From: Marinilabilia salmonicolor
GTDB taxonomy: Bacteria > Bacteroidota > Bacteroidia > Bacteroidales > Marinilabiliaceae
Length of the DNA stretch: 64,000 nucleotides
Direction of reading: 5' to 3'
Assembly: GCF_003003035.1 (NCBI RefSeq)
Contig: NZ_PVTS01000001.1
Location: 248,001 to 312,000 of the forward strand
How positions within the stretch are numbered: position 1 is the first letter of the stretch; every line of letters begins with the position of its first letter. The position numbers and the translations under genes were made by a program. This document shows, piece by piece, positions 17,049 through 25,496 of the stretch. The notes beneath the pieces are model-generated. The model was given only the letters and a program-made list of their open reading frames with translations, ran no database searches and was not told the origin of the DNA.

Positions 17049-18224
17049 ATGGACAAATCTTCTTTTAACCGGCGGAACTTTCTTAAACTGGGTGCCGCTG
17101 CAACGGCCGGATTTATTTCTACTTCCGGGAAGATGCCTGCTGATATTTCCCGCGTGAATTCGGAGAAGGATGCCGTCATTTATCGACAACTTGGCAATAC
17201 GGGGATAAAACTTCCTGTAGTTAGTTTCGGGGTCATGCGGGCTGATAATCCAAATATTCTTAAAGCCGCTTTCAATCTTGGATTTAAGCATTTTGATACT
17301 GCTCACGGCTATCAGGAAGGACGAAATGAAGAGATGTGCGGGGCTTTCTTTCAGGATAAGCCTCGTGATTCTTTTGTTATTGCAACCAAAGTCAAGCCGG
17401 AAAGAGATGCCTCCAGTGACGATTTCCTGAAAATGGTTGACCTCAGTCTGGAAAGGTTGCGGATGGACTATGTGGATATTCTTTATTTGCATGCAGTTGA
17501 TGATGAAGCGTATCTTCACTCACCTGCATTTATTGAAGCATTGAAAAAAGCTAAGGAGTCGGGTAAAGTTAAGCATGTTGGATTTTCCACCCACCGAAAT
17601 ATGGCAAACCTGATTAATGCGGCTGTTGATAAAGGCTTTTATGAGGTAATTCTGACCACCTACAACTTCAGGTATGCCGGGGATAATGAATTGAACGCAG
17701 CTCTCAAAAAGGCCCATGAAGCCGGCATTGGAATTGTGGGCATGAAGAATATGGCCGGAGGATGGCTTGATGAAGAAAAAACCAAACCGGTAAACTGTAA
17801 GGCTGCATTGAAGTTTGCCCTTTCCAAACCTTACGTTCACACTTGTATCCCCGGAATTGTGTCTTTTGAAATGCTGATGGAAAACTGGTCTGTTGCTTCG
17901 GATGTAACGCTTTCTCCCTCAGAAGAAAGTGACTTGGAACTTGCCCGAAATGAACAGGGAATGTTTTGTTCTGGATGTAATTCATGCGTAGGTCAGTGTC
18001 CTCGAAACTTGCCGGTGTCCGATCTGATGCGTTCTTATATGTATAATTATGCTTATGCATATCCTGCAAAGGCTCGTGAAACGGTGCTTTCTCTGAATAT
18101 TTCTGACGATCCCTGTTCTGGGTGTGTGGAATGCACCGTACATTGTAAAGCGGGTTTTGATGTAAAAGCTAAGATTACAAATATCGCCAGAATCAGAAAT
18201 GTTCCCGGGGAGTTTCTTGTATAA
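17049..18224 (+). CDS. Tat-exported aldo/keto reductase with two [4Fe-4S] motifs
   Basis: This 391-residue protein has a twin-arginine signal (RRNFLKLGAAATAGF at 8-22) and should be exported folded. The aldo/keto reductase barrel spans about 43-300, with tetrad residues Asp83, Tyr88, Lys114 and His148. The C-terminus has two C-x2-C-x2-C-x3-C clusters (CSGCNSCVGQCP and CSGCVECTVHC), indicating two [4Fe-4S] centres. Such proteins probably couple substrate oxidation or reduction to periplasmic electron transfer rather than soluble NADPH. The gene is followed by two leader-element copies and a DUF6599-like gene. Confidence 0.88.
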   Translation: MDKSSFNRRNFLKLGAAATAGFISTSGKMPADISRVNSEKDAVIYRQLGNTGIKLPVVSFGVMRADNPNILKAAFNLGFKHFDTAHGYQEGRNEEMCGAFFQDKPRDSFVIATKVKPERDASSDDFLKMVDLSLERLRMDYVDILYLHAVDDEAYLHSPAFIEALKKAKESGKVKHVGFSTHRNMANLINAAVDKGFYEVILTTYNFRYAGDNELNAALKKAHEAGIGIVGMKNMAGGWLDEEKTKPVNCKAALKFALSKPYVHTCIPGIVSFEMLMENWSVASDVTLSPSEESDLELARNEQGMFCSGCNSCVGQCPRNLPVSDLMRSYMYNYAYAYPAKARETVLSLNISDDPCSGCVECTVHCKAGFDVKAKITNIARIRNVPGEFLV

Positions 18225-18272
18225 AGGAATATTTGACCTGCTGAGTTATTGTTCATTTTTTAATTGCTATAC

Positions 18273-18363
18273 CAATGAAACGAGCATGATATCTTTTAAG
18301 CATAAATATCACAAGAGAACATGTTTAAAAAATATTATGCGAGAGCGAAGCGGTTCCATTCGT
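18273..18363 (+). repeat. Leader element copy B
   Basis: It opens AATGAAACGAGCATGATATC, then ATCACAAGAGAACATGT, then ATTATGCGAG and GGTTCCATT. It differs from copies A and C by a 9-base insertion between GCGAG and GTTCCAT. The arms GCAT/ATGC and ATGAAAC/GTTCCAT can pair. No gene starts directly after it; copy C follows 50 bases later. Confidence 0.5.
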
Positions 18364-18412
18364 TCTCAAATTTTTAATTAGTTCTTTATCACATAATTAC
18401 AAAATTTTAAAC

Positions 18413-18510
18413 GAATGAAACGAGCATGGCAACGGTTGCCTCAAAAGAGAATGTAAACAATCAACCATGCGAGTTCCATCAGACCAATACCTTAGATAAA
18501 TTATTTACTG
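18413..18510 (+). repeat. Leader element copy C, ending at a start codon
   Basis: The arms ATGAAAC-GA-GCATGG and CCATGC-GA-GTTCCAT pair with one A-C mismatch and a symmetric tandem G-A mismatch. A small internal hairpin (GGCAA/TTGCC) lies between them. The 3' tail TTAGATAAATTATTTACTG resembles the tail of copy A and ends directly at the ATG of the next gene. Confidence 0.6.
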
Positions 18511-19344
18511 ATGAAACTTTTGTTGTATTCTTTTGCATTGATGCTGTCTGCTTCGGTGAATGCCATTTCTTTTACACCTCCTCAAATAGAAGGGTGGCAA
18601 CAGGAAGGAGAGGTTGAGGTTTTCGATCAGAGCAATTTATTTAATCATATCAATGGAGCCTCTGAGTTCTATTTTAGCTACAACTTCCAGAAAGTCTGGG
18701 TTGTTCGCTATAAAAAAGGGGATGCTGAATTAACGCTTGAAGTGTATGATCATGGTGATTCTAATCATGCCTTTGGCATATACAGCATGGAGCGTCCACC
18801 GGAAGCAGATGTGCGGAAAATCGGTGCTCAGGGGTATTATGAAGACGCTATTCTTAATTTTGTAGTGGATCGTTATTATGTGAAAATGAATTCATACCGG
18901 GAGCCAGGAGCGGGTAGCAGTGTGCTGCTCAAGACGGCCAATAAACTTGTTCCCGATTTAGCTGAGCATACAGATCTTCCTGCTGTGATTGACCTATTTC
19001 CACCCCAAAACCAGGTTCCCAACTCACGGCAGTTTATTCCCAACACATTTATGGGGCTGGAGTTTCTGGGAAGCGCTTTCCGGGCTGATTATGAGAATGA
19101 GGAGGGAAAGATAACATTGTTTATAATGGAAAGGGATGAAAAAGAGAAGATAGAAAAGATCCTTCGCAACTATTTTAACTTTGCTCAGATGGAAGTTCCC
19201 AGCCTGGCAGAGGGTGATTTTGTGGTTGAGGATCCTTTTAACGGTACTATTTATTTGTATTGGAAAGGTAATAATCTTTTCGGGGTTTCGGGCGACGATG
19301 TTCCAGAACTTAGAAACTCTGTTCTTAATGCCATTTTAAAATAG
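18511..19344 (+). CDS. Secreted DUF6599-like protein
   Basis: This 277-residue protein has a signal peptide (MKLLLYSFALMLSASVNA). It then shows IEGWQQEG, the FNHINGASEFYFSYNF block and GIYSMERPPEAD, which resemble DUF6599 proteins, a family of exported proteins of unknown function. The C-terminus (YLYWKGNNLFGVSG) is also family-like. It follows the Tat-exported Fe-S aldo/keto reductase on the same strand, separated by two leader elements, so a joint periplasmic role is possible but unproven. A good terminator follows. Confidence 0.72.
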   Translation: MKLLLYSFALMLSASVNAISFTPPQIEGWQQEGEVEVFDQSNLFNHINGASEFYFSYNFQKVWVVRYKKGDAELTLEVYDHGDSNHAFGIYSMERPPEADVRKIGAQGYYEDAILNFVVDRYYVKMNSYREPGAGSSVLLKTANKLVPDLAEHTDLPAVIDLFPPQNQVPNSRQFIPNTFMGLEFLGSAFRADYENEEGKITLFIMERDEKEKIEKILRNYFNFAQMEVPSLAEGDFVVEDPFNGTIYLYWKGNNLFGVSGDDVPELRNSVLNAILK

Positions 19345-19410
19345 TAAAGTATTAAGTAAATAAAGGTTGTCCGGAAAATTATTTTAACCCCACCCCGGTG
19401 TTTTATAAGA

Positions 19411-19437
19411 AAATCCTGTCTTAGGCAGGATTTTTTT
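19411..19437 (+). terminator. Rho-independent terminator after the DUF6599-like gene
   Basis: AAATCCTG and CAGGATTT form an 8-bp stem with a 7-base loop, running into seven T residues. Confidence 0.85.
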
Positions 19438-19521
19438 GTCTTTAATGGAGATTGCCCTCTTTGTTTTGTTCTCAAAATCCTATACCTTGTTTTGGTGTTT
19501 TATTAAAAAGTAGGATGAACC

Positions 19522-22500
19522 ATGGGCAATGAAAATCATTACGTTGAGCTTTCAAAAATATTCAAAAGAAAAAAATCGGATCAGGATATCTTTCAGGAGT
19601 TGATGGCGTTTAAGGTAACCGAGGTGTTGCTTGTTGCCACACATTACGATTCTTACTCCATTGTTCGTGAGGGCCGATTCTTTGATAAAATTTTTGGAGA
19701 GTATCTTCAGCTTAACCTTTTTTCTGCCCCCCGTATTACAAGCGTGGCGACATATGATGAAGCTCTTTCGCTCATATCCGAACGCCGTTTTGACATGGTT
19801 ATTCTGATGGCAGGCCTGGATAAGCAAATGCCTGTTTCTTTAAGTCAGGAAATCCGAAAAGAAAACAGGGAGTTGCCTATCTTGTTGATGGTCAACAATA
19901 ATGAAGATCTGAAATATTTTGATGAGCCGTCAGCTCCCGGAGGGAGTATCGATAAGGTTTTTGTCTGGAACGGGGATTCCAGAGTCTTTCTGGCCATGAT
20001 TAAGTATGTGGAGGATAAAAAGAATGTGGCCAATGATGTGGCAGTGGGGGACGTGCGGATTATATTGCTGGTAGAGGATTCGCAGCGTTATTACACCCGA
20101 TATCTTCCATTGTTGTACTCCATCATAATGACGCAGACGCAAAATATCCTTACAGAGGAGACTTCGGACCAGACCCATAAAATACTAAAAATGCGGGTCC
20201 GTCCCAAGGTTTTGCTGGTCAGTTCGTATGAGGAGGCAGTTGAAATTGTGGATCATTATCTGGACAATCTTATTTGTGTCATTTCAGATGTCAAATATTC
20301 CCGCAACGGCAAGTTGGATCGGAATGCGGGGGTTGATTTGATAAAGTATGTCAAGTCGAAAACCACACTGCCTGCCTTGTTGCAGTCGTCAGATCCCTCC
20401 AATGCTCAAAAAGCTGAGGAAGTAGATGCCGATTTTATAGACAAGAATTCTGATACTCTGAGTATGGATATCTATAATTTTATCCATCAAAAGCTGGGGT
20501 TTGGCAATTTTGTCTTTACCAATTCAAGGGGCATTACGCTTGCCACTGCCCGGAACTTGAAAGAGTTTATTCGCTGTCTGCAGGATGTTCCTCCCGAATC
20601 CCTTCTTTATCATGCTCAACGAAACGGGATTTCCACCTGGCTGATGGCAAGGGGTGAAATTTCCATCGCCAAACGACTCAGGCCCTACAGAATCGAGGAT
20701 TTTGACAGTACCACTAAGTTGAGAATGAAAATTCTGGATGTATTTGAGGAAGCCCGAATGGAGCGGTTGAGAGGGCGGGTGGTACAGTTCGATCCTGCGA
20801 TGGTTCATATGGATCGGTTCGTGATGCGCATTGGAGATGGCTCTTTTGGTGGCAAGGGACGAGGACTTGCTTTTTTGAGCAATTTCATTGAGAATATTGA
20901 TTTTAATGCCATCGTTCCCGAACTGAATATTAAAATTCCTCCAACAACCATTATTGGGGCCGGAGAGTTTACTGCGTTTCTGGAGAAGAACAACTTTCAG
21001 AAATCGGTCTATGACGAGAAAGATTTTGAAGAGGTCAAAAAAAGTTTTATAGCTGCCCGCCTGAGTGACGAGGTTGACCGGAAGTTGCGACAGTACGTTG
21101 AATATATGGATGCTCCGCTTGCGGTGCGGTCTTCCGGATTGTTTGAAGACAGCCTTTTGCAGCCGTTTGCCGGTGTTTTCACGACCTACGTTTTGCCCAA
21201 CAATGATCCCAATCCCGAAGTTCGTTTTGATCAACTGGCTTCTGCCGTTAAATTGGTGTATGCCTCCATTTTTAGTCCCACTGCCAGAGACTACTTTGAT
21301 GCAGTTCATTATAAGATAGATGAGGAGAAGATGGCAGTCATTATTCAGAAGCTGGTTGGGCAAAAAGCGCATGAGCGTTTTTATCCGCATGTGAGTGGAG
21401 TGGCACAATCATTTAACTATTATCCCTTTTCTTATATGAAGCCCGAGGACGGTTTTGCTGTAATCGGGGTTGGACTTGGGAAATATGTGGTAGGCGGGGA
21501 AAAGGCCTGGCGGTTTTGTCCCCGGTTTCCCAACCTGGAACTGAGTTCTCTGGGTGACCAGATCAAAGATTCTCAGGACTATTTTTATGCCGTTGATCTT
21601 GAGGATACCAGTTCAACCCTGATGGACGGAGGCGAGGATGCTTTTGTTCGGAAACTGGATATCTCCGAGGCCGAGGAGGATGGAAACCTCAAACATTGTG
21701 CAATGGTTTATGACATCAACAATGACCGGTTAACCACAGATCTTTCGCTGAGAGGACCCCGGGTGTTGAATTTTGCCAATATCCTGAAATATGATTTGGT
21801 TCCGCTGCCTCATGCATTGGATGTGCTGTTGCGTTACTTCAGGGAAGCCATGGGGGCTCCGGTGGAAATAGAGTTTGCCCTGGATCTGGATGCTGCCCCT
21901 AATGGACATCCTACTTTGTGGTTGTTGCAGATAAAACCTTTGATCAGGTTGGAGAATCATGTGGATGTGAATTTTGATGAGGTTAGGGAAGAACGCATCG
22001 TTTTGAAATCTGAAAAAGGGATGGGAAATGGCCGGTACGAACATATTAGCCATTTGATATTTATGGACGTGGAAAAATTTGATCGTATCAAGACCCGGGA
22101 GATGGCTGCTGAGATGGCTGAGTTGAACAGAAAAATGGAGAAAGAGGGGAATGAGTATGTTTTAATTGGTCCCGGTCGCTGGGGAACACGCGATCCATCA
22201 ACAGGAATTCCTGTTTACTGGTCGCAAATTTCGCAGGCAAGAGTTGTTGTTGAGATGGGACTGCCCGATTTTCCTCTCGACGCTTCGCTGGGATCACATT
22301 TCTTTCACAACGTCACCTCCATGAATGTTGGTTATTTTTCCGTCAGGAGAACCACAGATGCGGAATTTGTGGATCTGGACTTTCTTAAGGCGCAAACACC
22401 GGTCGAGGAGACAAAATATTTTAAAGTAATTCAGTTTGAAAAGCCGTTAACGGTTCTGATGGATGGAAAAACGCAGAAAGCGGTCGTAATGTGGAACTAG
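19522..22500 (+). CDS. Two receiver-like domains fused to a PPDK/PEP-synthase ATP-grasp domain
   Basis: This 992-residue protein has three parts. Residues 33-160 look like a receiver fold, but the phosphoacceptor position is Met96. Residues 178-325 form a second receiver with the full site: Glu186/Asp187, Asp256, Ser289-290 and Lys308. Residues from about 435 to 850 are a PPDK_N ATP-grasp domain with GGKGRG (443-448), AVRSSGLFED (534-543), FAG and LLQIKPLI. The phosphohistidine and PEP/pyruvate-binding domains of PEP synthase are absent. The last 150 residues carry a GPGRWGTRDP motif. It is probably a receiver-controlled ATP-dependent phosphotransferase or sensor; labelling it PEP synthase would be misleading. 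Confidence 0.8.
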   Translation: MGNENHYVELSKIFKRKKSDQDIFQELMAFKVTEVLLVATHYDSYSIVREGRFFDKIFGEYLQLNLFSAPRITSVATYDEALSLISERRFDMVILMAGLDKQMPVSLSQEIRKENRELPILLMVNNNEDLKYFDEPSAPGGSIDKVFVWNGDSRVFLAMIKYVEDKKNVANDVAVGDVRIILLVEDSQRYYTRYLPLLYSIIMTQTQNILTEETSDQTHKILKMRVRPKVLLVSSYEEAVEIVDHYLDNLICVISDVKYSRNGKLDRNAGVDLIKYVKSKTTLPALLQSSDPSNAQKAEEVDADFIDKNSDTLSMDIYNFIHQKLGFGNFVFTNSRGITLATARNLKEFIRCLQDVPPESLLYHAQRNGISTWLMARGEISIAKRLRPYRIEDFDSTTKLRMKILDVFEEARMERLRGRVVQFDPAMVHMDRFVMRIGDGSFGGKGRGLAFLSNFIENIDFNAIVPELNIKIPPTTIIGAGEFTAFLEKNNFQKSVYDEKDFEEVKKSFIAARLSDEVDRKLRQYVEYMDAPLAVRSSGLFEDSLLQPFAGVFTTYVLPNNDPNPEVRFDQLASAVKLVYASIFSPTARDYFDAVHYKIDEEKMAVIIQKLVGQKAHERFYPHVSGVAQSFNYYPFSYMKPEDGFAVIGVGLGKYVVGGEKAWRFCPRFPNLELSSLGDQIKDSQDYFYAVDLEDTSSTLMDGGEDAFVRKLDISEAEEDGNLKHCAMVYDINNDRLTTDLSLRGPRVLNFANILKYDLVPLPHALDVLLRYFREAMGAPVEIEFALDLDAAPNGHPTLWLLQIKPLIRLENHVDVNFDEVREERIVLKSEKGMGNGRYEHISHLIFMDVEKFDRIKTREMAAEMAELNRKMEKEGNEYVLIGPGRWGTRDPSTGIPVYWSQISQARVVVEMGLPDFPLDASLGSHFFHNVTSMNVGYFSVRRTTDAEFVDLDFLKAQTPVEETKYFKVIQFEKPLTVLMDGKTQKAVVMWN

Positions 22501-22829
22501 TAGTGCGATCACAAAATACTAATTATTATTTTACATCCCTTTTTTCTGCGTTAAGTTTTTCGCTGTAGTTAGCTTGTCTTGAAAAAACAAAAATATCATC
22601 AAAGCAAACAGCCCGACGATTGTTTCGCCGGGCTGTTCTCTGATATTTTCAAACTAATTATTGCCTGTCCATAAACTAAGCAAATTTTTCTTTTAGAGCT
22701 GTTTTTGGTCAGAAAGTGCCAATTGCTAGGCTTGCGAAGCCGCCAAAAACGGAGTTTACTAATCGTAAATGAGTATTTTGGCGGCAAGCGTAACGACGCA
22801 AGTGGTACTTTATGGACAGAAACTTCTAA
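22501..22829. other. Non-coding region between the PPDK-like gene and fabD
   Basis: It contains a strong hairpin (22590-22649) that probably once ended the fabD transcript directly, and a MITE-like element (22663-22825) now lying between the hairpin and the fabD stop codon. No gene is seen. Confidence 0.7.
22583..22649 (-). terminator. Long hairpin, probable fabD terminator
   Basis: An outer 9-bp stem (AAAATATCA with TGATATTTT) encloses an inner perfect 9-bp stem (AACAGCCCG with CGGGCTGTT). On the minus strand it runs into TTTTTGTTTTTT. The insertion at 22654-22834 separates it from fabD. Confidence 0.75.
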
Positions 22830-22834
22830 TTATT
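22654..22834. mobile_element. MITE-like element copy 2, inserted at the fabD stop codon
   Basis: The terminal inverted repeats CTGTCCATAAA (22665-22675) and TTTATGGACAG (22809-22819) match copy 1, and both copies measure 155 bp from end to end. The direct repeat CTAATTATT flanks it (22654-22662 and 22826-22834), and the right-hand copy contains the fabD stop codon (22830-22832). Differences from copy 1 are about eight substitutions, all in the left half. The internal repeat GCCGCCAAAA/TTTTGGCGGC is perfect here. Confidence 0.85.
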
Positions 22835-23717
22835 GCAATTGACTGATGCCGTCGGTTTGCGCACTTCTGTCCACTTTCTTGATAAGTCCCTGAAGTACCT
22901 TTCCCGGTCCGATTTCTGTAAAGTGATCAGCACCGTCTGCCAACATATTTTGTACTGTTTGCGTCCATCTTACCGGAGCTGTTAATTGCGATACCAGATT
23001 GGCTTTTATGGTCGCCGGATCTGTTTGGGGTTTGGCATCTACATTTTGATAAACAGGACATACCGGGATGTCGAATTTTGTGTTTTCAATGGCTTCGGCC
23101 AACTCTGCACGGGCAGGTTCCATCAGAGGTGAATGAAAAGCACCTCCTACCGGGAGTTTTAACGCACGTTTGGCACCTTTTTCCTTCAACAGTTCACAGG
23201 CTTTGTCAATTCCTTCAAAGGTTCCTGAAATCACCAATTGTCCGGGGCAGTTGTAGTTGGCAGCAACCACCACATCGTCCACTGCATTGCAAACCTCTTC
23301 TACCACTGAATCTTCCAATCCTACAATGGCGGCCATAGTAGAAGGTTTTATTTCGCAGGCTTTCTGCATGGCCATTGCTCTCTGATAAACCAGTTTGAGA
23401 CCGTCTTCAAATGACAGGGCTCCGGCTGCTACCAGTGCAGAAAATTCACCCAGTGAATGGCCTGCAACCATCTCTGGCTGAAAATCATTACCCAGGGTCT
23501 TGGACAAAATCACCGAATGCAAAAATATTGCCGGCTGAGTTACTTTGGTTTGTTTCAGATCCTCATCCGTTCCCTCAAACATGAGGTCGGTAATACGGAA
23601 TCCCAGAATTTCATTCGCTTTTTCAAAAAGTTCCTTGGCCATGGGGTTGTTGTCATAAACATCTTTGCCCATTCCAACGTATTGGGCGCCTTGCCCGGGA
23701 AATACGTATGCCTTCAT
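22830..23717 (-). CDS. fabD: Malonyl CoA-ACP transacylase FabD
   Basis: This 295-residue enzyme moves malonyl groups from CoA to acyl carrier protein in fatty-acid synthesis. The nucleophile is Ser88 in GHSLGE, with partner His195 in GAFHSPLM and the N-terminal VFPGQGAQYVGMG. Length is normal. It is transcribed from a predicted TATATTTG promoter, and its stop codon lies inside the target-site duplication of a MITE-like element. No other fab gene is adjacent. Confidence 0.95.
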   Translation of the reverse strand: MKAYVFPGQGAQYVGMGKDVYDNNPMAKELFEKANEILGFRITDLMFEGTDEDLKQTKVTQPAIFLHSVILSKTLGNDFQPEMVAGHSLGEFSALVAAGALSFEDGLKLVYQRAMAMQKACEIKPSTMAAIVGLEDSVVEEVCNAVDDVVVAANYNCPGQLVISGTFEGIDKACELLKEKGAKRALKLPVGGAFHSPLMEPARAELAEAIENTKFDIPVCPVYQNVDAKPQTDPATIKANLVSQLTAPVRWTQTVQNMLADGADHFTEIGPGKVLQGLIKKVDRSAQTDGISQLQ

Positions 23718-23755
23718 TTTTTGTTGGTTTTGATGAATTTACAAATTTCAGGCTG

Positions 23756-23763
23756 CAAATATA
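23756..23763 (-). promoter_or_regulatory. Predicted -7 box (TATATTTG) of fabD
   Basis: This is an exact minus-strand TAnnTTTG match, 38 bases before the fabD start codon. Confidence 0.5.
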
Positions 23764-23805
23764 CAATTGTTCTGATTAAATGTCTTGTTTATCAGGGAAT
23801 GTTCT

Positions 23806-25365
23806 TTATTGGTTTATTCTATTAGTTAAATCCCAAATATTCAGAAAACTGAGCTTTACAATCTTTACAATCTTATTTTGGTCTATTTTTTCGGCATGGT
23901 CATACGGCCCGTGATAATCGGGATGTCCCCCTGTGTGAAACCACATAATGGGAATCACTTTCTCTGCAAACGGGGCGTTGTCACTTCCTCCGGTCGGATC
24001 TTCCATTGCTCCCCACCTTATATTCAAGTTGAGGTTTGCCTCCGTGTTGTTCTTATCAGTAAGGTTTTTTGCCTGCTCCCAGCTTTTTGTATATAAAAAC
24101 GAAACAGCAGAGTCCGGTTTTTCCGGATTCGAACTTCTTCCGATCATATCGTAATTGTGATAATATTTTATTTTGTTCAAATCTTTAAAGGTGTGAACGA
24201 AGTGAGTGGAGCCGTGAAGACCTCTTTCTTCTGCAGTCCAGGCTGCGAAGATTAACGTCTTTTCGGGAATGGTTTCAGATTCTGCAAATGCTTTTGCCAG
24301 TGCAATAACCCCTGCAACACCGGAAGCATTGTCGTCTGCACCGTTGTAAATAAAGCCATCGTATATGCCCAAATGATCATAATGTGCTCCGATAACTATG
24401 ATTTCGTCTTTGTTTTTACCCTCAATTTTTCCAATCACATTGCTACACATAAAAGGAGTTTCTTCTACCTGCACAGCAACCTCAATGCCGGAGGTCGAGG
24501 TGGGGAATTTTCTTTTTTTCTTTGCAATGGTGGTGTATTTTGATAACTCTTTCTGCCATTCGGGAAACAGCGCTTCTACGACACGGTGAGATACCTTGAA
24601 AATGGGAGGAGTATTACCAAGCTCGGTTCCGCTTCGGCGAACTGCGCGTTTATATATCCCTGAAGATCGTTTTGAAAGTTCTTTTTCCGCGTAATCTTTC
24701 TGGTCGTTATCTGCTGGCAGATGGAAGGTTGGATTTTCAGGATCAAATTCAAGGATGACAGAGGCTCCTGCTTCACGGGCAAAATTGTTTTTTATGTTTG
24801 CCAGTTCGCGTTCGGTAAGGGAGTTGTATTTTTGATGTCCATTAGACAAGGTGTCTCCCATTCCCGGGTATCCCTTTGCCCTTAAAAGTATCTTGTTTTT
24901 AAATCCGCCATTGGTCGTTTCTTCTATTCCATATCCCGCAAAAACAACATTCCCATTTGCGTTAAAGGAGTAATTTGTTGCCGCAGGGCTGAAATCAGTT
25001 TGGGAAGTAAATCGGAAACTTTGCTCACCTTTCTTTACTGCCAGAGTTGCTTCTTCAACTTTGCTCCATATCAGGGGTACTTTTTGGAGGTAATGTTCCG
25101 TGGTGTTATTTGGCTCAGAGTTGGAGTGGAAGGGCTGCAGGCCCAGTTGTTTAAACCTTGAGGCGATGTAGAGCGCTGCAATACCGGCTCCTCTTTTACC
25201 TGCTTCACGGCCTTCGAGAAGGTCAGAGGAGAGGAATTCGATATCACTCATAATTCCGTCGGCGGTGATGCCTTCCAGTGCTTTTCCCTTTTCAGGGGTA
25301 AGCTGAGAAAAGGCACATTGGGTGTAAAGGAGAAGCAATAATGAAATTAATGACAGTGCTTTCAT
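23806..25365 (-). CDS. Secreted M28 family zinc aminopeptidase
   Basis: This 519-residue protein begins with a signal peptide (MKALSLISLLLLLYTQCAFS). The M28 metal site is complete: VIGAHYDHLG, NGADDNASG, TAEERGLHGS, a YDMIGRS Asp and a late His in GPYDHAEKID. A PA-like inserted domain lies at about 130-260. It should remove N-terminal amino acids from peptides in the periplasm or outside. It is upstream of and divergent from rpsL, with a long non-coding region between. Confidence 0.9.
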   Translation of the reverse strand: MKALSLISLLLLLYTQCAFSQLTPEKGKALEGITADGIMSDIEFLSSDLLEGREAGKRGAGIAALYIASRFKQLGLQPFHSNSEPNNTTEHYLQKVPLIWSKVEEATLAVKKGEQSFRFTSQTDFSPAATNYSFNANGNVVFAGYGIEETTNGGFKNKILLRAKGYPGMGDTLSNGHQKYNSLTERELANIKNNFAREAGASVILEFDPENPTFHLPADNDQKDYAEKELSKRSSGIYKRAVRRSGTELGNTPPIFKVSHRVVEALFPEWQKELSKYTTIAKKKRKFPTSTSGIEVAVQVEETPFMCSNVIGKIEGKNKDEIIVIGAHYDHLGIYDGFIYNGADDNASGVAGVIALAKAFAESETIPEKTLIFAAWTAEERGLHGSTHFVHTFKDLNKIKYYHNYDMIGRSSNPEKPDSAVSFLYTKSWEQAKNLTDKNNTEANLNLNIRWGAMEDPTGGSDNAPFAEKVIPIMWFHTGGHPDYHGPYDHAEKIDQNKIVKIVKLSFLNIWDLTNRINQ

Positions 25366-25448
25366 AAGAATGATGGTTTTATTTTGTTGTGGAGAAATTT
25401 TGAATTAAGACCTGATACCGGGTGGTTAAAAATAGGAATTAATTTTTG

Positions 25449-25496
25449 CATGCGGGTTCCATTAAGCTAATATCACCGTTAAAGAAACTTTTTCTG
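25449..25496 (+). repeat. Leader element copy D, 3' half only
   Basis: GCATGCGGGTTCCATTAAGC and a tail ending CTTTTTCTG precede an ATG at 25497, as in copies A and C. The 5' arm AATGAAACGA is missing. The ATG opens a 26-codon frame (25497-25577, starting MSCKSIKSIF) with no known counterpart, so this is probably a relic. Confidence 0.4.

Noticed and set aside
18413-18525. Hammerhead-like CTGATGA and GAAAC strings in leader copy C
   Set aside because: CTGATGA arises from the start codon context and is absent in copy A (CTAATGA); the order and stems do not fit a hammerhead core.
20524-21408. 294-codon antisense frame within the receiver/PPDK-like gene
   Set aside because: The plus-strand frame has clear domain motifs throughout; the antisense product is low in recognisable structure.
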